In this document: positions 1 to 10,100 of the stretch, in pieces
How the letters are laid out: every line of letters begins with the position of its first letter
Position numbering within the stretch: the stretch's first letter is position 1
Origin: Candidatus Uhrbacteria bacterium
GTDB taxonomy: Bacteria; Patescibacteriota; Patescibacteriia; UBA9934
Assembly: GCA_018673485.1 (NCBI GenBank)
Contig: JABHCP010000016.1
Span: 1-54,934, forward strand
DNA: 54,934 nt
Reading direction: 5' to 3'
Translations under genes and position numbers: made by a program
The notes under the pieces: generated by a model
What the model saw: only the letters and a program-made list of their open reading frames with translations
Database searches by the model: none
What the model was told of the DNA's origin: nothing

Positions 1-3
1 AAT

Positions 4-45
4 CTAGCCTCCCCTCCTTCCCAAGGAGGGGCTGGGGGTGGTTGC
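4..45. repeat. GC-rich hairpin repeat after uvrB
   Basis: CCCCTCCTT at 11-19 pairs with AAGGAGGGG at 23-31, followed by GGGGGTGGTT. From general knowledge this CCTCCTT..AAGGAGG..GGGGGTGGTT pattern is a widespread intergenic repeat in several bacterial groups including Patescibacteria. It lies just past the uvrB stop codon. There is no clean T-tract on the uvrB strand, so a terminator role is possible but unproven. Confidence 0.5.
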
Positions 46-47
46 CG

Positions 48-2057
48 TTATTTTTTATTCTTTATCAGCTCCTCCTCTAGAACCTTAATTTCATCACGAA
101 GTAGTGCCGCAGTTTCAAACAGTAAGTTTGCAGAAGCCTGCTTCATCTCCTCACGCTTTTCTTTAATTACTTTTTTTAGCTCGTGTGGCTCTGCGGTCAT
201 CTCGATTTTTAAAATATCTTTAATATCCTGACTCGATTCACCTGACATTAACATTTCACGAATATCTTCAATTGATTTACTGATGGTCTTTGGTGTAATC
301 CCATGCTTTTTATTGTACGCGAGCTGTATATCACGACGACGGTCCGTCTCCTCAATCGCTCGGGTTAAAGACCCGGTCATCTTGTCGGCATAAAGTATAA
401 CTTCACCATCAGCATTTCGCGCAGCACGCCCAATTGTTTGCACAAGCGATGTTTCTGATCGAAGAAAACCTTCCTTGTCAGCGTCGAGAATTGCAACTAG
501 TGATACCTCTGGAAGATCCAGCCCTTCACGCAACAAGTTGACACCAACGACAACATCATACGTTCCACGTCGAAGGTCCGTAAGAATTTCCACACGGTCA
601 AAGGTCTTAATATCTGAATGTATGTACTGTACTTTCACGCCTTCGCCCTCCAAATATTGACTCAGATCTTCGGCCATCTTCTTTGTAAGCGTTGTAACAA
701 GCGTCCGCTCATTCTTTTGAACGCGACCCTTAATTCGCTCCATAAGATCATCAACCTGACCTGGTGCTCCATCCTTTTGCTCCGTAACTGGCTTGATTGT
801 GATAGTCGGATCAACAAGCCCTGTTGGCCGAACGATCTGCTCAACCACCTTTTCTGACATATCCAGCTCATATGGCCCCGGTGTTGCTGATATATAAATA
901 GTCTGAGCAGTCTTCTCTTCAAATTCAGAAAACTGTAATGGTCTATTGTCCTTTGCAGATGGCAATCTGAATCCATGATCAACCAATGTTGCCTTACGTG
1001 CCTTGTCCCCAAAATACATTCCACGGACCTGCGGCACTGTAACGTGAGACTCATCAATTACAACTAAGAAATCGTCTGGAAAGTAGTCCATTAATGTTTG
1101 TGGCGAGCTTCCTGGTGCACGTCCTTCAAATTGTGCTGAGTAATTCTCAATACCACTGCAATATCCAACATTGCGAATCATTTGAATATCATAATTTGTC
1201 CGACGCTTCAGTCTTTCATATTCAAGAACCTTTCCTTCTCGCTCAAGTTCCGTCAATCTATCCTCAAGCTCGGACTCAATGGACTTTATTGCGCGAGAAA
1301 TCGTATCCTTATCTACAACATAGTGACGAGCTGGAAAAATCCAAGCATCTTTTGACTCCTCTTGTATGCGACGGGTCACGGGGTCGAGCAAAAAGATCTG
1401 CGATATCTTCTGATCGTCTAAAATAATTCTAAATATAAATGAGTTATCAGAAACTGGCATAAGCTCGAGCACATCACCATGAATCCTAAAACTCCCACGC
1501 TTAACATCAGCATTAGTGCGCTCATACTGCATGTTTATTAGCTCACGCATGAGTGTAGTTCGATCAACCTCCTCTCCAACACGCAAATGCTTCACTTCTT
1601 TTTGATACTGCTTTGGTGATCCAAGGTTATAAATACAAGATACTGAAGAAACGATGATCACATCCTTACGGCTCAAAACTGACTGAGTCGCAGCATGACG
1701 CAATCGATCAATCTCGTCATTGATCTGCGCTTCTTTTTCAATATACGTGTCAGTACGCGGCATGTAAGCCTCGGGCTGATAGTAATCATAGTAAGAAACA
1801 AAGTACTCGACTTTATTATCGGGAAAAAACTGCCGGAATTCGTTACATAGTTGCGCCGCGAGCGTCTTGTTGTGCGCAATTATCAAAGTTGGCTTCTGAA
1901 CCTTCTCAATCACATTAGCAATCGTAAACGTCTTTCCAGATCCAGTAACTCCAAGCAAGGTCTGCTTATCCAGACCTTCATTTATTCCTTTGGTTAACCC
2001 CTCAATAGCCTGAGGCTGATCACCAGAAGGTTGGAAGTTTGATTTGAGTTTAAACAT
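48..2057 (-). CDS. uvrB: UvrABC excinuclease subunit B
   Basis: UvrB is the DNA-damage verification helicase of nucleotide excision repair. It is loaded by UvrA and recruits UvrC. The protein is 669 aa, the normal family length. It has a Walker A (GVTGSGKT, about residues 36-43), the damage-probing beta-hairpin (YYDYYQPEAY), helicase motifs including DESH and QTIGRAAR, and a C-terminal UVR domain (about residues 625-665) that binds UvrC. An in-frame TTG lies four codons upstream, but the ATG giving MFKLKS is the usual UvrB start. No Shine-Dalgarno sequence precedes it; an AT-rich TATATT lies about 23 nt upstream. It is divergent from the GC-rich unit at 2219. Family assignment is secure. Confidence 0.97.
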   Translation of the reverse strand: MFKLKSNFQPSGDQPQAIEGLTKGINEGLDKQTLLGVTGSGKTFTIANVIEKVQKPTLIIAHNKTLAAQLCNEFRQFFPDNKVEYFVSYYDYYQPEAYMPRTDTYIEKEAQINDEIDRLRHAATQSVLSRKDVIIVSSVSCIYNLGSPKQYQKEVKHLRVGEEVDRTTLMRELINMQYERTNADVKRGSFRIHGDVLELMPVSDNSFIFRIILDDQKISQIFLLDPVTRRIQEESKDAWIFPARHYVVDKDTISRAIKSIESELEDRLTELEREGKVLEYERLKRRTNYDIQMIRNVGYCSGIENYSAQFEGRAPGSSPQTLMDYFPDDFLVVIDESHVTVPQVRGMYFGDKARKATLVDHGFRLPSAKDNRPLQFSEFEEKTAQTIYISATPGPYELDMSEKVVEQIVRPTGLVDPTITIKPVTEQKDGAPGQVDDLMERIKGRVQKNERTLVTTLTKKMAEDLSQYLEGEGVKVQYIHSDIKTFDRVEILTDLRRGTYDVVVGVNLLREGLDLPEVSLVAILDADKEGFLRSETSLVQTIGRAARNADGEVILYADKMTGSLTRAIEETDRRRDIQLAYNKKHGITPKTISKSIEDIREMLMSGESSQDIKDILKIEMTAEPHELKKVIKEKREEMKQASANLLFETAALLRDEIKVLEEELIKNKK

Positions 2058-2218
2058 ACAATGATCCAAATATGGAAATATATAAAGACACCAGATCTCC
2101 GTTTTGCTAGGGGGTATACAAACCTCCTACAAGTTGGGATCTGGTTGTACAAGAATGATAGCACCTTGAGCCAACTTTGCAACTTCACTAGTTTTAGCCC
2201 TAAATTTAAGGCTGTTGG

Positions 2219-2247
2219 TTGACAAAAGGCGTTTTTTCTGCTATAGT
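2219..2247 (+). promoter_or_regulatory. sigma70-type promoter of GC-rich unit 1
   Basis: TTGACA at 2219-2224, a 17-nt spacer, TATAGT at 2242-2247. Very close to consensus; about 70 nt upstream of the start codon. The spacer contains GGCGTTTTTT, resembling a terminator 3' arm plus T-tract, a pattern seen more clearly at 26757 and 53895. Confidence 0.8.
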
Positions 2248-2316
2248 TACTGGCTTTCTCGATCTCGAGACAAGCTCCCCCAAGCACCTGGGAGACCCCC
2301 AGGGAAAGGCTCAGCA

Positions 2317-2907
2317 ATGAGCACCGACAGCAAGACCGTCCTCAACGCCCTCCAAGCCCTCATCGAAACGGCCGCCGCAGGAACCAACCCGCGGATCAAC
2401 GCCGAGTACGTCGAAGGCATGGTACGAGTGAAGCCCGACGGCACCAACCGAGGCAGCTACGTCGAGGGCGTGAACACCCTCGAGGCCACCAAGCGGCTCC
2501 TGGAGCAGCTCGGGTGGACGCTCGTGGCCCACGAAGACCTGCCCGAAGGTGTGGCCTTCCCGCCGGCGTCCTACTTCTGCGCCGAACTACCCGAGGGAAT
2601 GACAGCGCGCACCGGGATGATCCTCTACAAGGATCTCTCGGGCGAGCAGAAGAGCCAGGTCCAACTGGTCGAAGGCGACCACGGTCCCGAGATGGTGCTC
2701 CGGTGGTCTGGCCCCCTGGCCACCACCACCCAGGTCTGGGCCATCATCGGAACAGACGGCTGGATGCTCTGGTCGTGGTACCCCGCGCCCCTCGCGCCCC
2801 GGTACAACGGGCTCTTCGACGCCCTGCGAACCCTCTTCCGCGGCGAGACAATTGACCACGAGAGCATGGCCAAGATCGAAGCCCTGCCCGTGAAGTTGCT
2901 CTGCTAG
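2317..2907 (+). CDS. unknown protein, GC-rich unit 1
   Basis: I do not recognise this 196-aa protein. It has no signal peptide or obvious membrane segment, is rich in Trp near the C-terminus (VWAIIGTDGWMLWSWYP) and looks like a soluble alpha/beta protein. The gene is clearly GC-richer than the flanking uvrB and lipoprotein genes. It is monocistronic, with its own near-consensus promoter and a purine-rich ribosome site (GGGAAAGG) upstream of the ATG at 2317. Upstream in-frame codons from 2215 run through the promoter and are rejected. Context and base composition suggest acquisition by transfer as a self-contained unit. Confidence 0.75.
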   Translation: MSTDSKTVLNALQALIETAAAGTNPRINAEYVEGMVRVKPDGTNRGSYVEGVNTLEATKRLLEQLGWTLVAHEDLPEGVAFPPASYFCAELPEGMTARTGMILYKDLSGEQKSQVQLVEGDHGPEMVLRWSGPLATTTQVWAIIGTDGWMLWSWYPAPLAPRYNGLFDALRTLFRGETIDHESMAKIEALPVKLLC

Positions 2908-3135
2908 CAGCACCGGAGCTCGTTGACTCCTTAAAAACAACCATCGCAGCAAGCTATGCGCGCTGCACATGGGATAATCGATTGTTGGCACAAACCAACT
3001 GGAACATCGATTAATCAAAGACCTAAAAATCCAACAGATCCAGGTATGTACCTGTCGATCAACCGGATAAGGCAAACACCCAAAGTTCCCAACGTACCCT
3101 GCGATTCGTATCGTAGGGTTCTTTAGTTGCAAAGC
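2908..3135 (+). other. structured 3' region after unit 1
   Basis: No gene seen. It contains a two-part dyad: TAATCGAT (about 2973) pairs with ATCGATTA (about 3007), enclosing GTTGG/CCAAC. Further on, CCCTGCGAT-TCGT-ATCGTAGGG (about 3098-3119) followed by TTCTTT is the most likely terminator of the plus-strand gene at 2317. Confidence 0.45.
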
Positions 3136-3164
3136 AAAAGAACTGAGATGAGCCCAGTTCTTTT
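3136..3164. terminator. bidirectional terminator
   Basis: AAAAGAACTG and CAGTTCTTTT form a stem with A/T tracts on both sides. It separates convergent unit 1 and the minus-strand gene ending at 3183. Confidence 0.75.
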
Positions 3165-3182
3165 AAATATCAAAGTTCAAGT

Positions 3183-3668
3183 CTACTTAACGTATGTTGA
3201 GATTGTATAGAAGCTGCAATTAAGTCCATCATCAAAGCAAACATCAAATGCACCCCTCCAAGTACCACTCTCCAATGCTACTGCGTGGAAAGTTACGGTC
3301 GATCCACCAACTGGCACATCAGTTAATAGTGTATGTGTATATGTTCCATCATCAAGCAAAAATGCATCAGAAAAATCTGGGGTTGATGATGTAATTGCTA
3401 CTCCTTCCAAATATGTTGCTCCAATATCAATACTGTGCAAAATTTGAGTCTCATCAGCGTCATGTGTGATTGTTGCCACTACATCAAACTCCTCTCCCAC
3501 ATCAACGGCAGATGGCACACTAATACTCGCCTCCGGAATGGAATCATACTCTCCCCATGAATAATCATATTCAGCTGAGTCGTCAGAGCTCCACTCATAG
3601 GACTTTTCGCAACTCGCTCCCATTAACACTAGAGCGAACACGCTCATCAATAGTACTGCTTTTTTCAT
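3183..3668 (-). CDS. secreted protein, probable lipoprotein or anchored beta-sandwich
   Basis: A 161-aa protein with an N-terminal signal (MKKAVLLMSVFALVLMGASC). The Cys at residue 20 could be lipidated, but the lipobox is imperfect (GASC, Gly rather than Leu at -3). The mature part is beta-rich (SISVPSAVDVGEEFDVVATI and following), like Ig-like or cohesin-type extracellular domains. Two Cys near the C-terminus (DVCFDDGLNC) could form a disulphide. There is no Shine-Dalgarno sequence; TATAAT lies about 30 nt upstream. Function unknown. It is next to another envelope protein (3734), so both may belong to a surface locus. Confidence 0.8.
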   Translation of the reverse strand: MKKAVLLMSVFALVLMGASCEKSYEWSSDDSAEYDYSWGEYDSIPEASISVPSAVDVGEEFDVVATITHDADETQILHSIDIGATYLEGVAITSSTPDFSDAFLLDDGTYTHTLLTDVPVGGSTVTFHAVALESGTWRGAFDVCFDDGLNCSFYTISTYVK

Positions 3669-3733
3669 AATACTTTGTTTATAATTATCTTAAATATTAT
3701 ACAAGAGACTCACAACGTCTGAAAGCCCGCTTA

Positions 3734-4747
3734 TTAATAAGTGTAATCCTGCTCATCAATCTGATCGAAGAGAAAGATTTGAGGCTCAGAGCCATAATCT
3801 TCACGCCAAATATCAGCAATCTCTGTGTACGATGCAAAAACAACATTTTCCTCGTCTTTGATGCCATTGAGCATTCTAATAATCTCAGCGGCTTCTGTTG
3901 CTCCACCAAAAAGACTTGATTGTGGAATTGGGATAGCGGCAGTAAGCATCTGATTCTCTACTCTGCCGTCGTCGATATACTTCAATAGTACTTTTATATA
4001 ATCAGCCTCGGTCGCAAATAAATTATCGTTTCGTCTCCCATTGCGATTCGCGTGTGGACCAGAGCCGATCGTTATCATTCGTCCCTCAAAATCATGAACT
4101 GTGAAGTCGTCCCCAGTGCCGGCTGGAATCCAGACACCTGACGTAGCGTCATCATCACTAAAATCTCCCAGATGATGATTGTACCCAACTGCACCACTAA
4201 TTATCTCGGGGCAAAAAGTAAAATCTGTGTGCGTATCCCCTTGCTGGCATGCATCGAATTCCTCAAACTGAGGCTCGTAATCCCAAACAACACCAACCAT
4301 GTCAGTAATATCATCAGTGACTAATTCACCGACGTATCTTGTATCTGCATAATTATATTCACTCTTCCAATCCCAGGCACCCTCGTGATGAGGATCAATT
4401 TCAAAGTCATATTCGTCAACCAAGAACTGAACAACGTTCTTTCCATCAGTTAATTCCTGCATTTCACCTGTCTCGCAGTTCAACACACCTTCAAAATATT
4501 GATAAGAAGCTTGCAGATTTAACTTATAACCATTCTCATGCAAGATACTTGAAAACTCCAACAATCGATCGCGATAGTCCTCATAAGGAAGACAACTTGT
4601 ATAAATGTCACCCTCCTCGATATGCGCCATCAACGTTACATAAACCTTTGATTCTGGCTCCTGATCCTTCTGCATTAAAAATGCAGCCAGAAAACAAAAA
4701 ACGATCAATACGATCGCGACACTTGTAAAAATATATATCTTCTTCAT
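3734..4747 (-). CDS. membrane-anchored extracytoplasmic protein, unknown
   Basis: A 337-aa protein with one N-terminal transmembrane segment (about residues 5-25) and a large acidic exterior domain. Motif-like stretches include MAHIEEGDIY, PHHEGAWDW, GYNHHLGDF and GSGPHANRNG, with several His/Asp clusters that could bind metal. The fold could be a carbohydrate-active barrel such as a polysaccharide deacetylase relative; that is a guess and I assign no function. A GTG two codons upstream is an alternative start; the ATG giving MKKIYIF is preferred. TACAAT lies about 10 nt upstream of the ATG, consistent with a very short leader. There is no Shine-Dalgarno sequence. Confidence 0.75.
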   Translation of the reverse strand: MKKIYIFTSVAIVLIVFCFLAAFLMQKDQEPESKVYVTLMAHIEEGDIYTSCLPYEDYRDRLLEFSSILHENGYKLNLQASYQYFEGVLNCETGEMQELTDGKNVVQFLVDEYDFEIDPHHEGAWDWKSEYNYADTRYVGELVTDDITDMVGVVWDYEPQFEEFDACQQGDTHTDFTFCPEIISGAVGYNHHLGDFSDDDATSGVWIPAGTGDDFTVHDFEGRMITIGSGPHANRNGRRNDNLFATEADYIKVLLKYIDDGRVENQMLTAAIPIPQSSLFGGATEAAEIIRMLNGIKDEENVVFASYTEIADIWREDYGSEPQIFLFDQIDEQDYTY

Positions 4748-4786
4748 ACCCACACATTGTATCGCCTATGAAGCGTTTAGAGAAGC

Positions 4787-5266
4787 TCAGCCAAAACGTA
4801 ACTTTTGTGCACCGGTGTAGGCTACAGCTAGTGCGTCTGCGGCGTCATCTGGCTTTGGTATTTCATTTAATTTAAAGATTGTCTTAACCATCTCCTGCAC
4901 CTGTTGTTTTTCTGCTTTTCCATAACCAGTGACTGCGACCTTAACTTCGTTTGGCTTCACTCCTATAACTTGAATGCCTGATTTTGCTGCTAGGTATTGA
5001 ATCATGCCACGCACCTCCGCTACCTGCAAAGCAGTTGTGGTACTTTTTGCAAAAAATAACTCCTCAAGCGCCAAGGCTTGAGGCTTAAATGTATCAATAA
5101 GCTCCTGAACGTCTCGACCAATCTCGAGCAATCGAACCTCAAAATCCAAACCAGCGTCAGAGGTCATTACACCATGATGAACACATTCCCAATCCCTACC
5201 TTGCAGCTCAATAACTCCAAAACCACAACGACCATAGCCTGGATCGATACCCAAAACTCTACTCAT
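4787..5266 (-). CDS. ruvC: Holliday junction resolvase RuvC
   Basis: RuvC is the dimeric endonuclease that cuts Holliday junctions made by RuvAB. The 159-aa length is typical. The RNase H-like fold shows the first catalytic Asp in LGIDPGYGRCGFG, the Glu in ALEELFF, and the C-terminal Asp pair in PDDAADALAVA. The conserved GYGKAEKQQVQ segment is also present. The start codon overlaps the 3' end of the upstream PLP-enzyme gene by 8 nt, so the two are cotranscribed and probably translationally coupled. GGGAAGG just upstream may help re-initiation. Confidence 0.97.
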   Translation of the reverse strand: MSRVLGIDPGYGRCGFGVIELQGRDWECVHHGVMTSDAGLDFEVRLLEIGRDVQELIDTFKPQALALEELFFAKSTTTALQVAEVRGMIQYLAAKSGIQVIGVKPNEVKVAVTGYGKAEKQQVQEMVKTIFKLNEIPKPDDAADALAVAYTGAQKLRFG

Positions 5267-6281
5267 ACCGAACCTTCCCAGTGTTAATGATCAACTTCTT
5301 TTCTTCTTGAGGAACTTCTTCTTTCATCTGCAACAACATTGCAAGCCCTGCAATGCCTGACGGCTCACATACTAGATTGTTCATCTCTGCAATCTTCATA
5401 GCTTCTTGCAAGTATTCCTCACGCACAATACCAACACGCGACTTAGCGCCGATATGCCCCTTACGCTTTGCAAGATTGATCCAATGCGGATCAAGATGTA
5501 CAAAAGGTAAATGTGGAGAGTACAACTTGTCGGCAATACTGCTTGGATTATTGGTTGTTGCACCTACAAAATGGCACTTACCTATCTTGCGATGGTCACC
5601 CTTAAAGCGCTTATCATGGAATACGAATGATGAGGCTTCTCGCTGAGCGATATTAACAATGTTCTCATACAAGTGTCCTGTGCCATATGGCACAAAAACC
5701 CATTCTGGATTTTGATTCAAAATATCGTAGCTCATCCAGTCATAAAACACATCAAATGGCCCTAATGCCTCATCTGACGTGATATCAATCCCCCCATCAT
5801 TATCTGTTAGCTTTAAAATGTCTTCTGTTAACAAAACGCGCTTATCTAGATCGGTCTCGTAAACCTCACAGCCGATATTTTCAAGATACTTTTTAACCTT
5901 ATCATCGAGACCGAAATGAACTAAGACTTTTAAATTAGGCAGATCATATTTCGACAGCATTGACTGAACAGCAACGGCAGCCGAACCCGAAGAGATGATC
6001 GACATTTGCGGTAAATAGTTCGTCACTCCTGACTCCTTTGCTAACAAAAGATTTTTGAATGTAACAACCATCTCCCAAGCCATGCGATCTTTATGTGTGC
6101 CAGTTGGATTCACGCTCTCGTCCTTAACCCAAACATTCTTCATGCCAGGAACCTGAATCTCAAATGTTGGTGTTGAAGGATAGTGAGGATCACCAGGAGG
6201 AAACTCTGGTTTTTTGGGATCATTATCAGATGGCACATGGATCGAATCCAGAATCTGTTGTTCTTTTTCTGTAAGTGACAT
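5259..6281 (-). CDS. threonine synthase-like PLP-dependent enzyme
   Basis: A 340-aa fold-type II PLP enzyme. NPTGTHKDRMA carries the Schiff-base Lys, and SSGSAAVAVQSM matches the phosphate/substrate loop of the threonine synthase, threonine dehydratase and cysteine synthase family. The closest fit is a threonine synthase-like protein, shorter than classical threonine synthase (about 350-430 aa or more). Substrate cannot be assigned from sequence alone, and no threonine pathway neighbours are present. It lies 14 nt downstream of the yebC gene and overlaps ruvC, forming a yebC - PLP enzyme - ruvC operon. Confidence 0.85.
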   Translation of the reverse strand: MSLTEKEQQILDSIHVPSDNDPKKPEFPPGDPHYPSTPTFEIQVPGMKNVWVKDESVNPTGTHKDRMAWEMVVTFKNLLLAKESGVTNYLPQMSIISSGSAAVAVQSMLSKYDLPNLKVLVHFGLDDKVKKYLENIGCEVYETDLDKRVLLTEDILKLTDNDGGIDITSDEALGPFDVFYDWMSYDILNQNPEWVFVPYGTGHLYENIVNIAQREASSFVFHDKRFKGDHRKIGKCHFVGATTNNPSSIADKLYSPHLPFVHLDPHWINLAKRKGHIGAKSRVGIVREEYLQEAMKIAEMNNLVCEPSGIAGLAMLLQMKEEVPQEEKKLIINTGKVRYE

Positions 6282-6295
6282 ATTCCAATCGTAAT

Positions 6296-7012
6296 TTACT
6301 CCGCGTTTGTAAATACCGCATCAACATCATCATCCTCCTCTAGCAAATCAATAAATTTCATCAGCCTGGCACCTTGGTCATCGGTGAGCTCAACTGTTAT
6401 ATTCGGAACGTATTCTAGCCCAGCGGCAGAGATTGCAAGTTCTAAAGCCTCAACCGCGTTTGATGTTTTCTTAAAATCTTGAACTTCTGAAGTTACGATT
6501 AAACCATCTACTTCATGCCAATCAATATCCATGGCGCCCGCATCAATTAGCTCAAGTTCAATAGAGTCTCGATCTTCGATCTTTGAAATATCCTCAACTC
6601 TTACCACAGCCCTTTGATCAAACTGCCACTTAACCTTAGCCTCCATATTTCCTCCATTCTTGTTGCTGGTGGTTTTAATATTAGTGTAAGCACGATTCGT
6701 ATTGTCGGTAAGTGCCACTATCAACATCGATACGCCGCCTGGGCCCATACATTCATATACTGCGTTTTCAAGCGCTGCCCCTTCGCCATCCCCTGCACCT
6801 CGAGAAATTGCTCGTTCTATATTATCCTTTGGCATGTTAACAGCCTTTGCTCTGTCCACTGCCAACCTTAGAGAAAAATTCATGGCAGGGTCCGAACCAT
6901 CACGTGCAGCAACCGAAATAAGCTTGGCAAGTTTTGAAAATGCCTTACCGCGCTTAGCGTCAGCTGCTCCTTTTTTGTGGCGAATAGACGCCCATTTACT
7001 ATGTCCTGACAT
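6296..7012 (-). CDS. YebC/PmpR-family protein
   Basis: A 238-aa member of the YebC/PmpR family (DUF28), beginning with the diagnostic MSGHSKWASIRHKKGAADAKRGK. Family members have been described as transcriptional regulators and as translation factors relieving stalling. yebC next to ruvC is a widely conserved arrangement and holds here with one gene inserted. The ATG is 8 nt downstream of a TATAAT box (7021-7026 on the complementary strand) with no Shine-Dalgarno sequence, suggesting a leaderless mRNA. Confidence 0.95.
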   Translation of the reverse strand: MSGHSKWASIRHKKGAADAKRGKAFSKLAKLISVAARDGSDPAMNFSLRLAVDRAKAVNMPKDNIERAISRGAGDGEGAALENAVYECMGPGGVSMLIVALTDNTNRAYTNIKTTSNKNGGNMEAKVKWQFDQRAVVRVEDISKIEDRDSIELELIDAGAMDIDWHEVDGLIVTSEVQDFKKTSNAVEALELAISAAGLEYVPNITVELTDDQGARLMKFIDLLEEDDDVDAVFTNAE

Positions 7013-7020
7013 AAATGATA

Positions 7021-7026
7021 ATTATA
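7021..7026 (-). promoter_or_regulatory. -10 box of yebC (leaderless)
   Basis: Perfect TATAAT on the minus strand, 8 nt before the yebC ATG, so transcription would begin at or next to the start codon. No good -35 is seen; it falls in the inverted repeat at 7029-7105. Confidence 0.55.
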
Positions 7027-7028
7027 GT

Positions 7029-7105
7029 ATGCAGTAGACAGTATGCAGTATGCGGTTCACCTTAATTCGATCAACTGCCTACTGCATACCGCCTACTGTA
7101 TACTG
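7029..7105. repeat. imperfect inverted repeat of GCAGTAT-type units
   Basis: Arms of about 30 nt built from repeats of GCAGTA/TGCAGTA on the left (7029-7060) face TACTGCATACCGCCTACTG on the right (about 7079-7105). They lie between the rpoC terminator and the yebC promoter. Possibly a short dispersed repeat; it could fold into a long hairpin. Confidence 0.6.
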
Positions 7106-7120
7106 TTTTTACAAACAAAC

Positions 7121-7141
7121 CGGCGCCCTCAATAGGCGCCG
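7121..7141 (-). terminator. rpoBC operon terminator
   Basis: CGGCGCC - CTCAATA - GGCGCCG, a perfect 7-bp stem just after the rpoC stop, with a T-rich tail on the minus strand (GGTTTGTTTGT). Confidence 0.75.
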
Positions 7142-7147
7142 ACTTAT

Positions 7148-10100
7148 TTATTCTTCGTTTGTTTCCTTATCTCCATCGCCATCTTGAACTTCATCTTTTG
7201 AAGCTTCTTCTGCTTCCTTGATGATCTCTGGCGCTTCTATCTCGATCTTTACTTCATCTTTATCCTCTACCGCCGCACTTTCTTCCTCTACTTCAGGCAT
7301 GTCGATATAGTCATTATCATAACCAGTTCCTGCTGGAATCAAGCGACCAATGATAACATTTTCCTTTAGACCATTGAGCCCGTCAACCTTTCCAGTAACT
7401 GATGCATTGATAAGCACTCGAGCAGTCTCCTGGAATGAAGCGGCTGATAGCCATGACTCGGTAGACAGTGACACCTTAGTGATTCCAAGGAACATATCTT
7501 CATATTCCGCGACCTTCTTCTTATCCTTTTTAACACGACCATTTTCAGACTCCATAGAAGCACGCTCCACAACCTCACCTGGCAAAAAGTCTGAGTCCTT
7601 AGCGTCCAAAATGCGGACTCGGCTAAACATTTGTCTGGCAATGATCTCGATGTGTTTACTATTAAGCTTCTGACCCTGTGATGCGTATACCTCAGTAATC
7701 TGCTTTAGGATGTAATCCTGAACAGCCTCTCTTCCCTTGTACTTGAACAAGGCCTGAAGATCTAGGTGGCCTTCTGTTAGAGCATCACCCGCCAAGACCT
7801 CATCACCGTCTTTAACGTATAGAGTGTATCCCTGTGGAATAACGTACTCGCGAACCTTTGGTGCATCGTGGGTAACAGTAATCGTTGTCTTTTTTGCGAC
7901 AACAGCACCCTCAACGTCAGACAGAATTTTCTCTCCCGTTGTAGTCTCACCGATTACGTCCCCATGTCGCAACATGTCACCATCTTTGACCATCAATTTC
8001 CCACCACGACCAACTGAGAACTTCTTCTCTTCCATCGCAGTGTATCGAATTCTGATGATCGACTGACCTGGACGTACATCAACCATCTTCTTTCCAGTTC
8101 CAACCTGCTCGATTGTTCGTTCAGCACGTTCTATTGAAACACTTCCAGAAATTTCGGTCATTGTCGCCTTCTGCTTTGGCATTCGAGCTTCGAAAAGCTC
8201 TTCAACACGCGGAAGTCCAGAAGTAATATCTTTTCCAGCAACTCCTCCAGTGTGGAAAGTTCTCATCGTTAGCTGTGTTCCAGGCTCACCAATTGATTGC
8301 GCTGCAATAATTCCTACAGAAGTTCCCATCTTCACTGGCTTGTTGTAAGCCAGGTCATATCCATAACACTTCTTACAAACTCCACCGTATTCCTTACATG
8401 TAAGTAAGTATCGAATGTGAGCTTCTTCCAAATCTTTTTTACCACTTTGCAATGTTCGAATGTGGTCTTCTTTAATAAGCTCTCCAGCCTCCACGATAGT
8501 CTTGCGACCACCTGGCATAATAATTGGCTTAAGTGCGGTTCGTCCCAGAATTCTGTCATAAATTGTTACTCCCATCTCCTCAGCTTGTGCCGTTGTAACA
8601 ACCATTCCCTCTTTATCGCCACAGTCCTCAGTTCGAACTACAACATCTTGCGCAACATCCACCAAACGACGTGTTAGATATCCCGCGTTTGCAGTCTTCA
8701 AAGCCGTATCAGTCAATCCTTTTCGCTGACCATGTGAAGAGATAAAGAATTCCAATACATCTACCCCTTCTTTAAATGATGATTTTACCGGAAGCTCGAT
8801 AGTCTCTCCAGACGCTGACGCCTTCAGACCAATCATTCCAATCATCTGTGTCATCTGACCCCAAGATCCACGCGCACCAGAATCAATCATAGTGTAGGCA
8901 GAGCTTCCAGATGGCAACATTCCCTTTGCGATATCAGCGATTCGATCTTTTACCTCAGCCCAAACTTTAATAATTTGTGTGTGTCGTTCACTCTGGGTTA
9001 GCAATCCTTGAGAGAAAAAGTCATCAATCTCTGCAATTCTCGCGTTTCCGTCGGTAATAATTTCCTTCTTTTGAGGAATCTCTGGCAACTCACTCATTCC
9101 CCATGAGTAACCTGACTTCTCAGCATACTTGAATCCTAGCTCCTTAAGCTGATCCAAAAGAATTGATGTGTACTCTGATCCGTGCTTCTCCAAAGTTTCA
9201 CGAACAATGTTCGCCAACTGCTTCTTACCCATTGTCTCGTTCATGAATGGAACAAAATCAGGGAATCGTTCATTCAAAATTATTCTTCCAACAGTTGTAA
9301 TTACCATTTCACCGTCTAGACGTGCACGAATCCACTTATGCAATTCCAACTTTTCTGCCTGATATGCATACTTAGCACTTCGAGCGTCAGCAAACGACTT
9401 TAGATTTTCCTCATCTGGCTCATCATATGTCATTGAAAGGTAATACGCACCCCAAGCAATATCTTTTCCTGGAGTAGCCACTGGTCCACCGTGGGACGGC
9501 TTCAAAAGGTTATGAGTTGAAAGCATCAACTCTTCAGCTTCACGATTTGCCTCCTTAGTAAGTGGAACGTGTACTGCCATTTGGTCCCCATCAAAGTCGG
9601 CGTTAAATGCGTCACAAACCATTGGGTGAACCTGAATTGCCTTACCCTCAACCAGCACAGGCCTAAATGCCTGAATACCAAGTCTATGGAGTGTAGGTGC
9701 ACGGTTAAGCATCACAAACGCACCTTGGACAACTTCTTCCAAAATATCCCAAACTTCTGGTCGATCTGATTCTATAAATCTATTCGCAGAGCGAATGTTG
9801 TGAACATACTCACGTGAAATAAGCTTTGAAATAACAAAAGGTCTAAACAGCTCAAGCGCCATCTTCTTAGGAATTCCACACTGATCAATACTAAGGTGTG
9901 GTCCCACAACAATCACTGATCGTCCTGAATAATCAATTCGCTTTCCAAGCAAGTTCTGCCTAAATCGTCCCTGCTTACCCTTTAGAATATCTGCCAATGA
10001 CTTCAACTGACGCTTTCGTCCGGTTGCAGCAATAACAGTCTTAGAGCTCCTAGCAGAGTTATCAATGAGTGAATCCACCGCTTCTTGAAGCATTCGCTTC

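Noticed and set aside
2587-3132. Minus-strand frame opposite unit 1
   Set aside because: Antisense shadow with no homology features; it crosses the terminator region.
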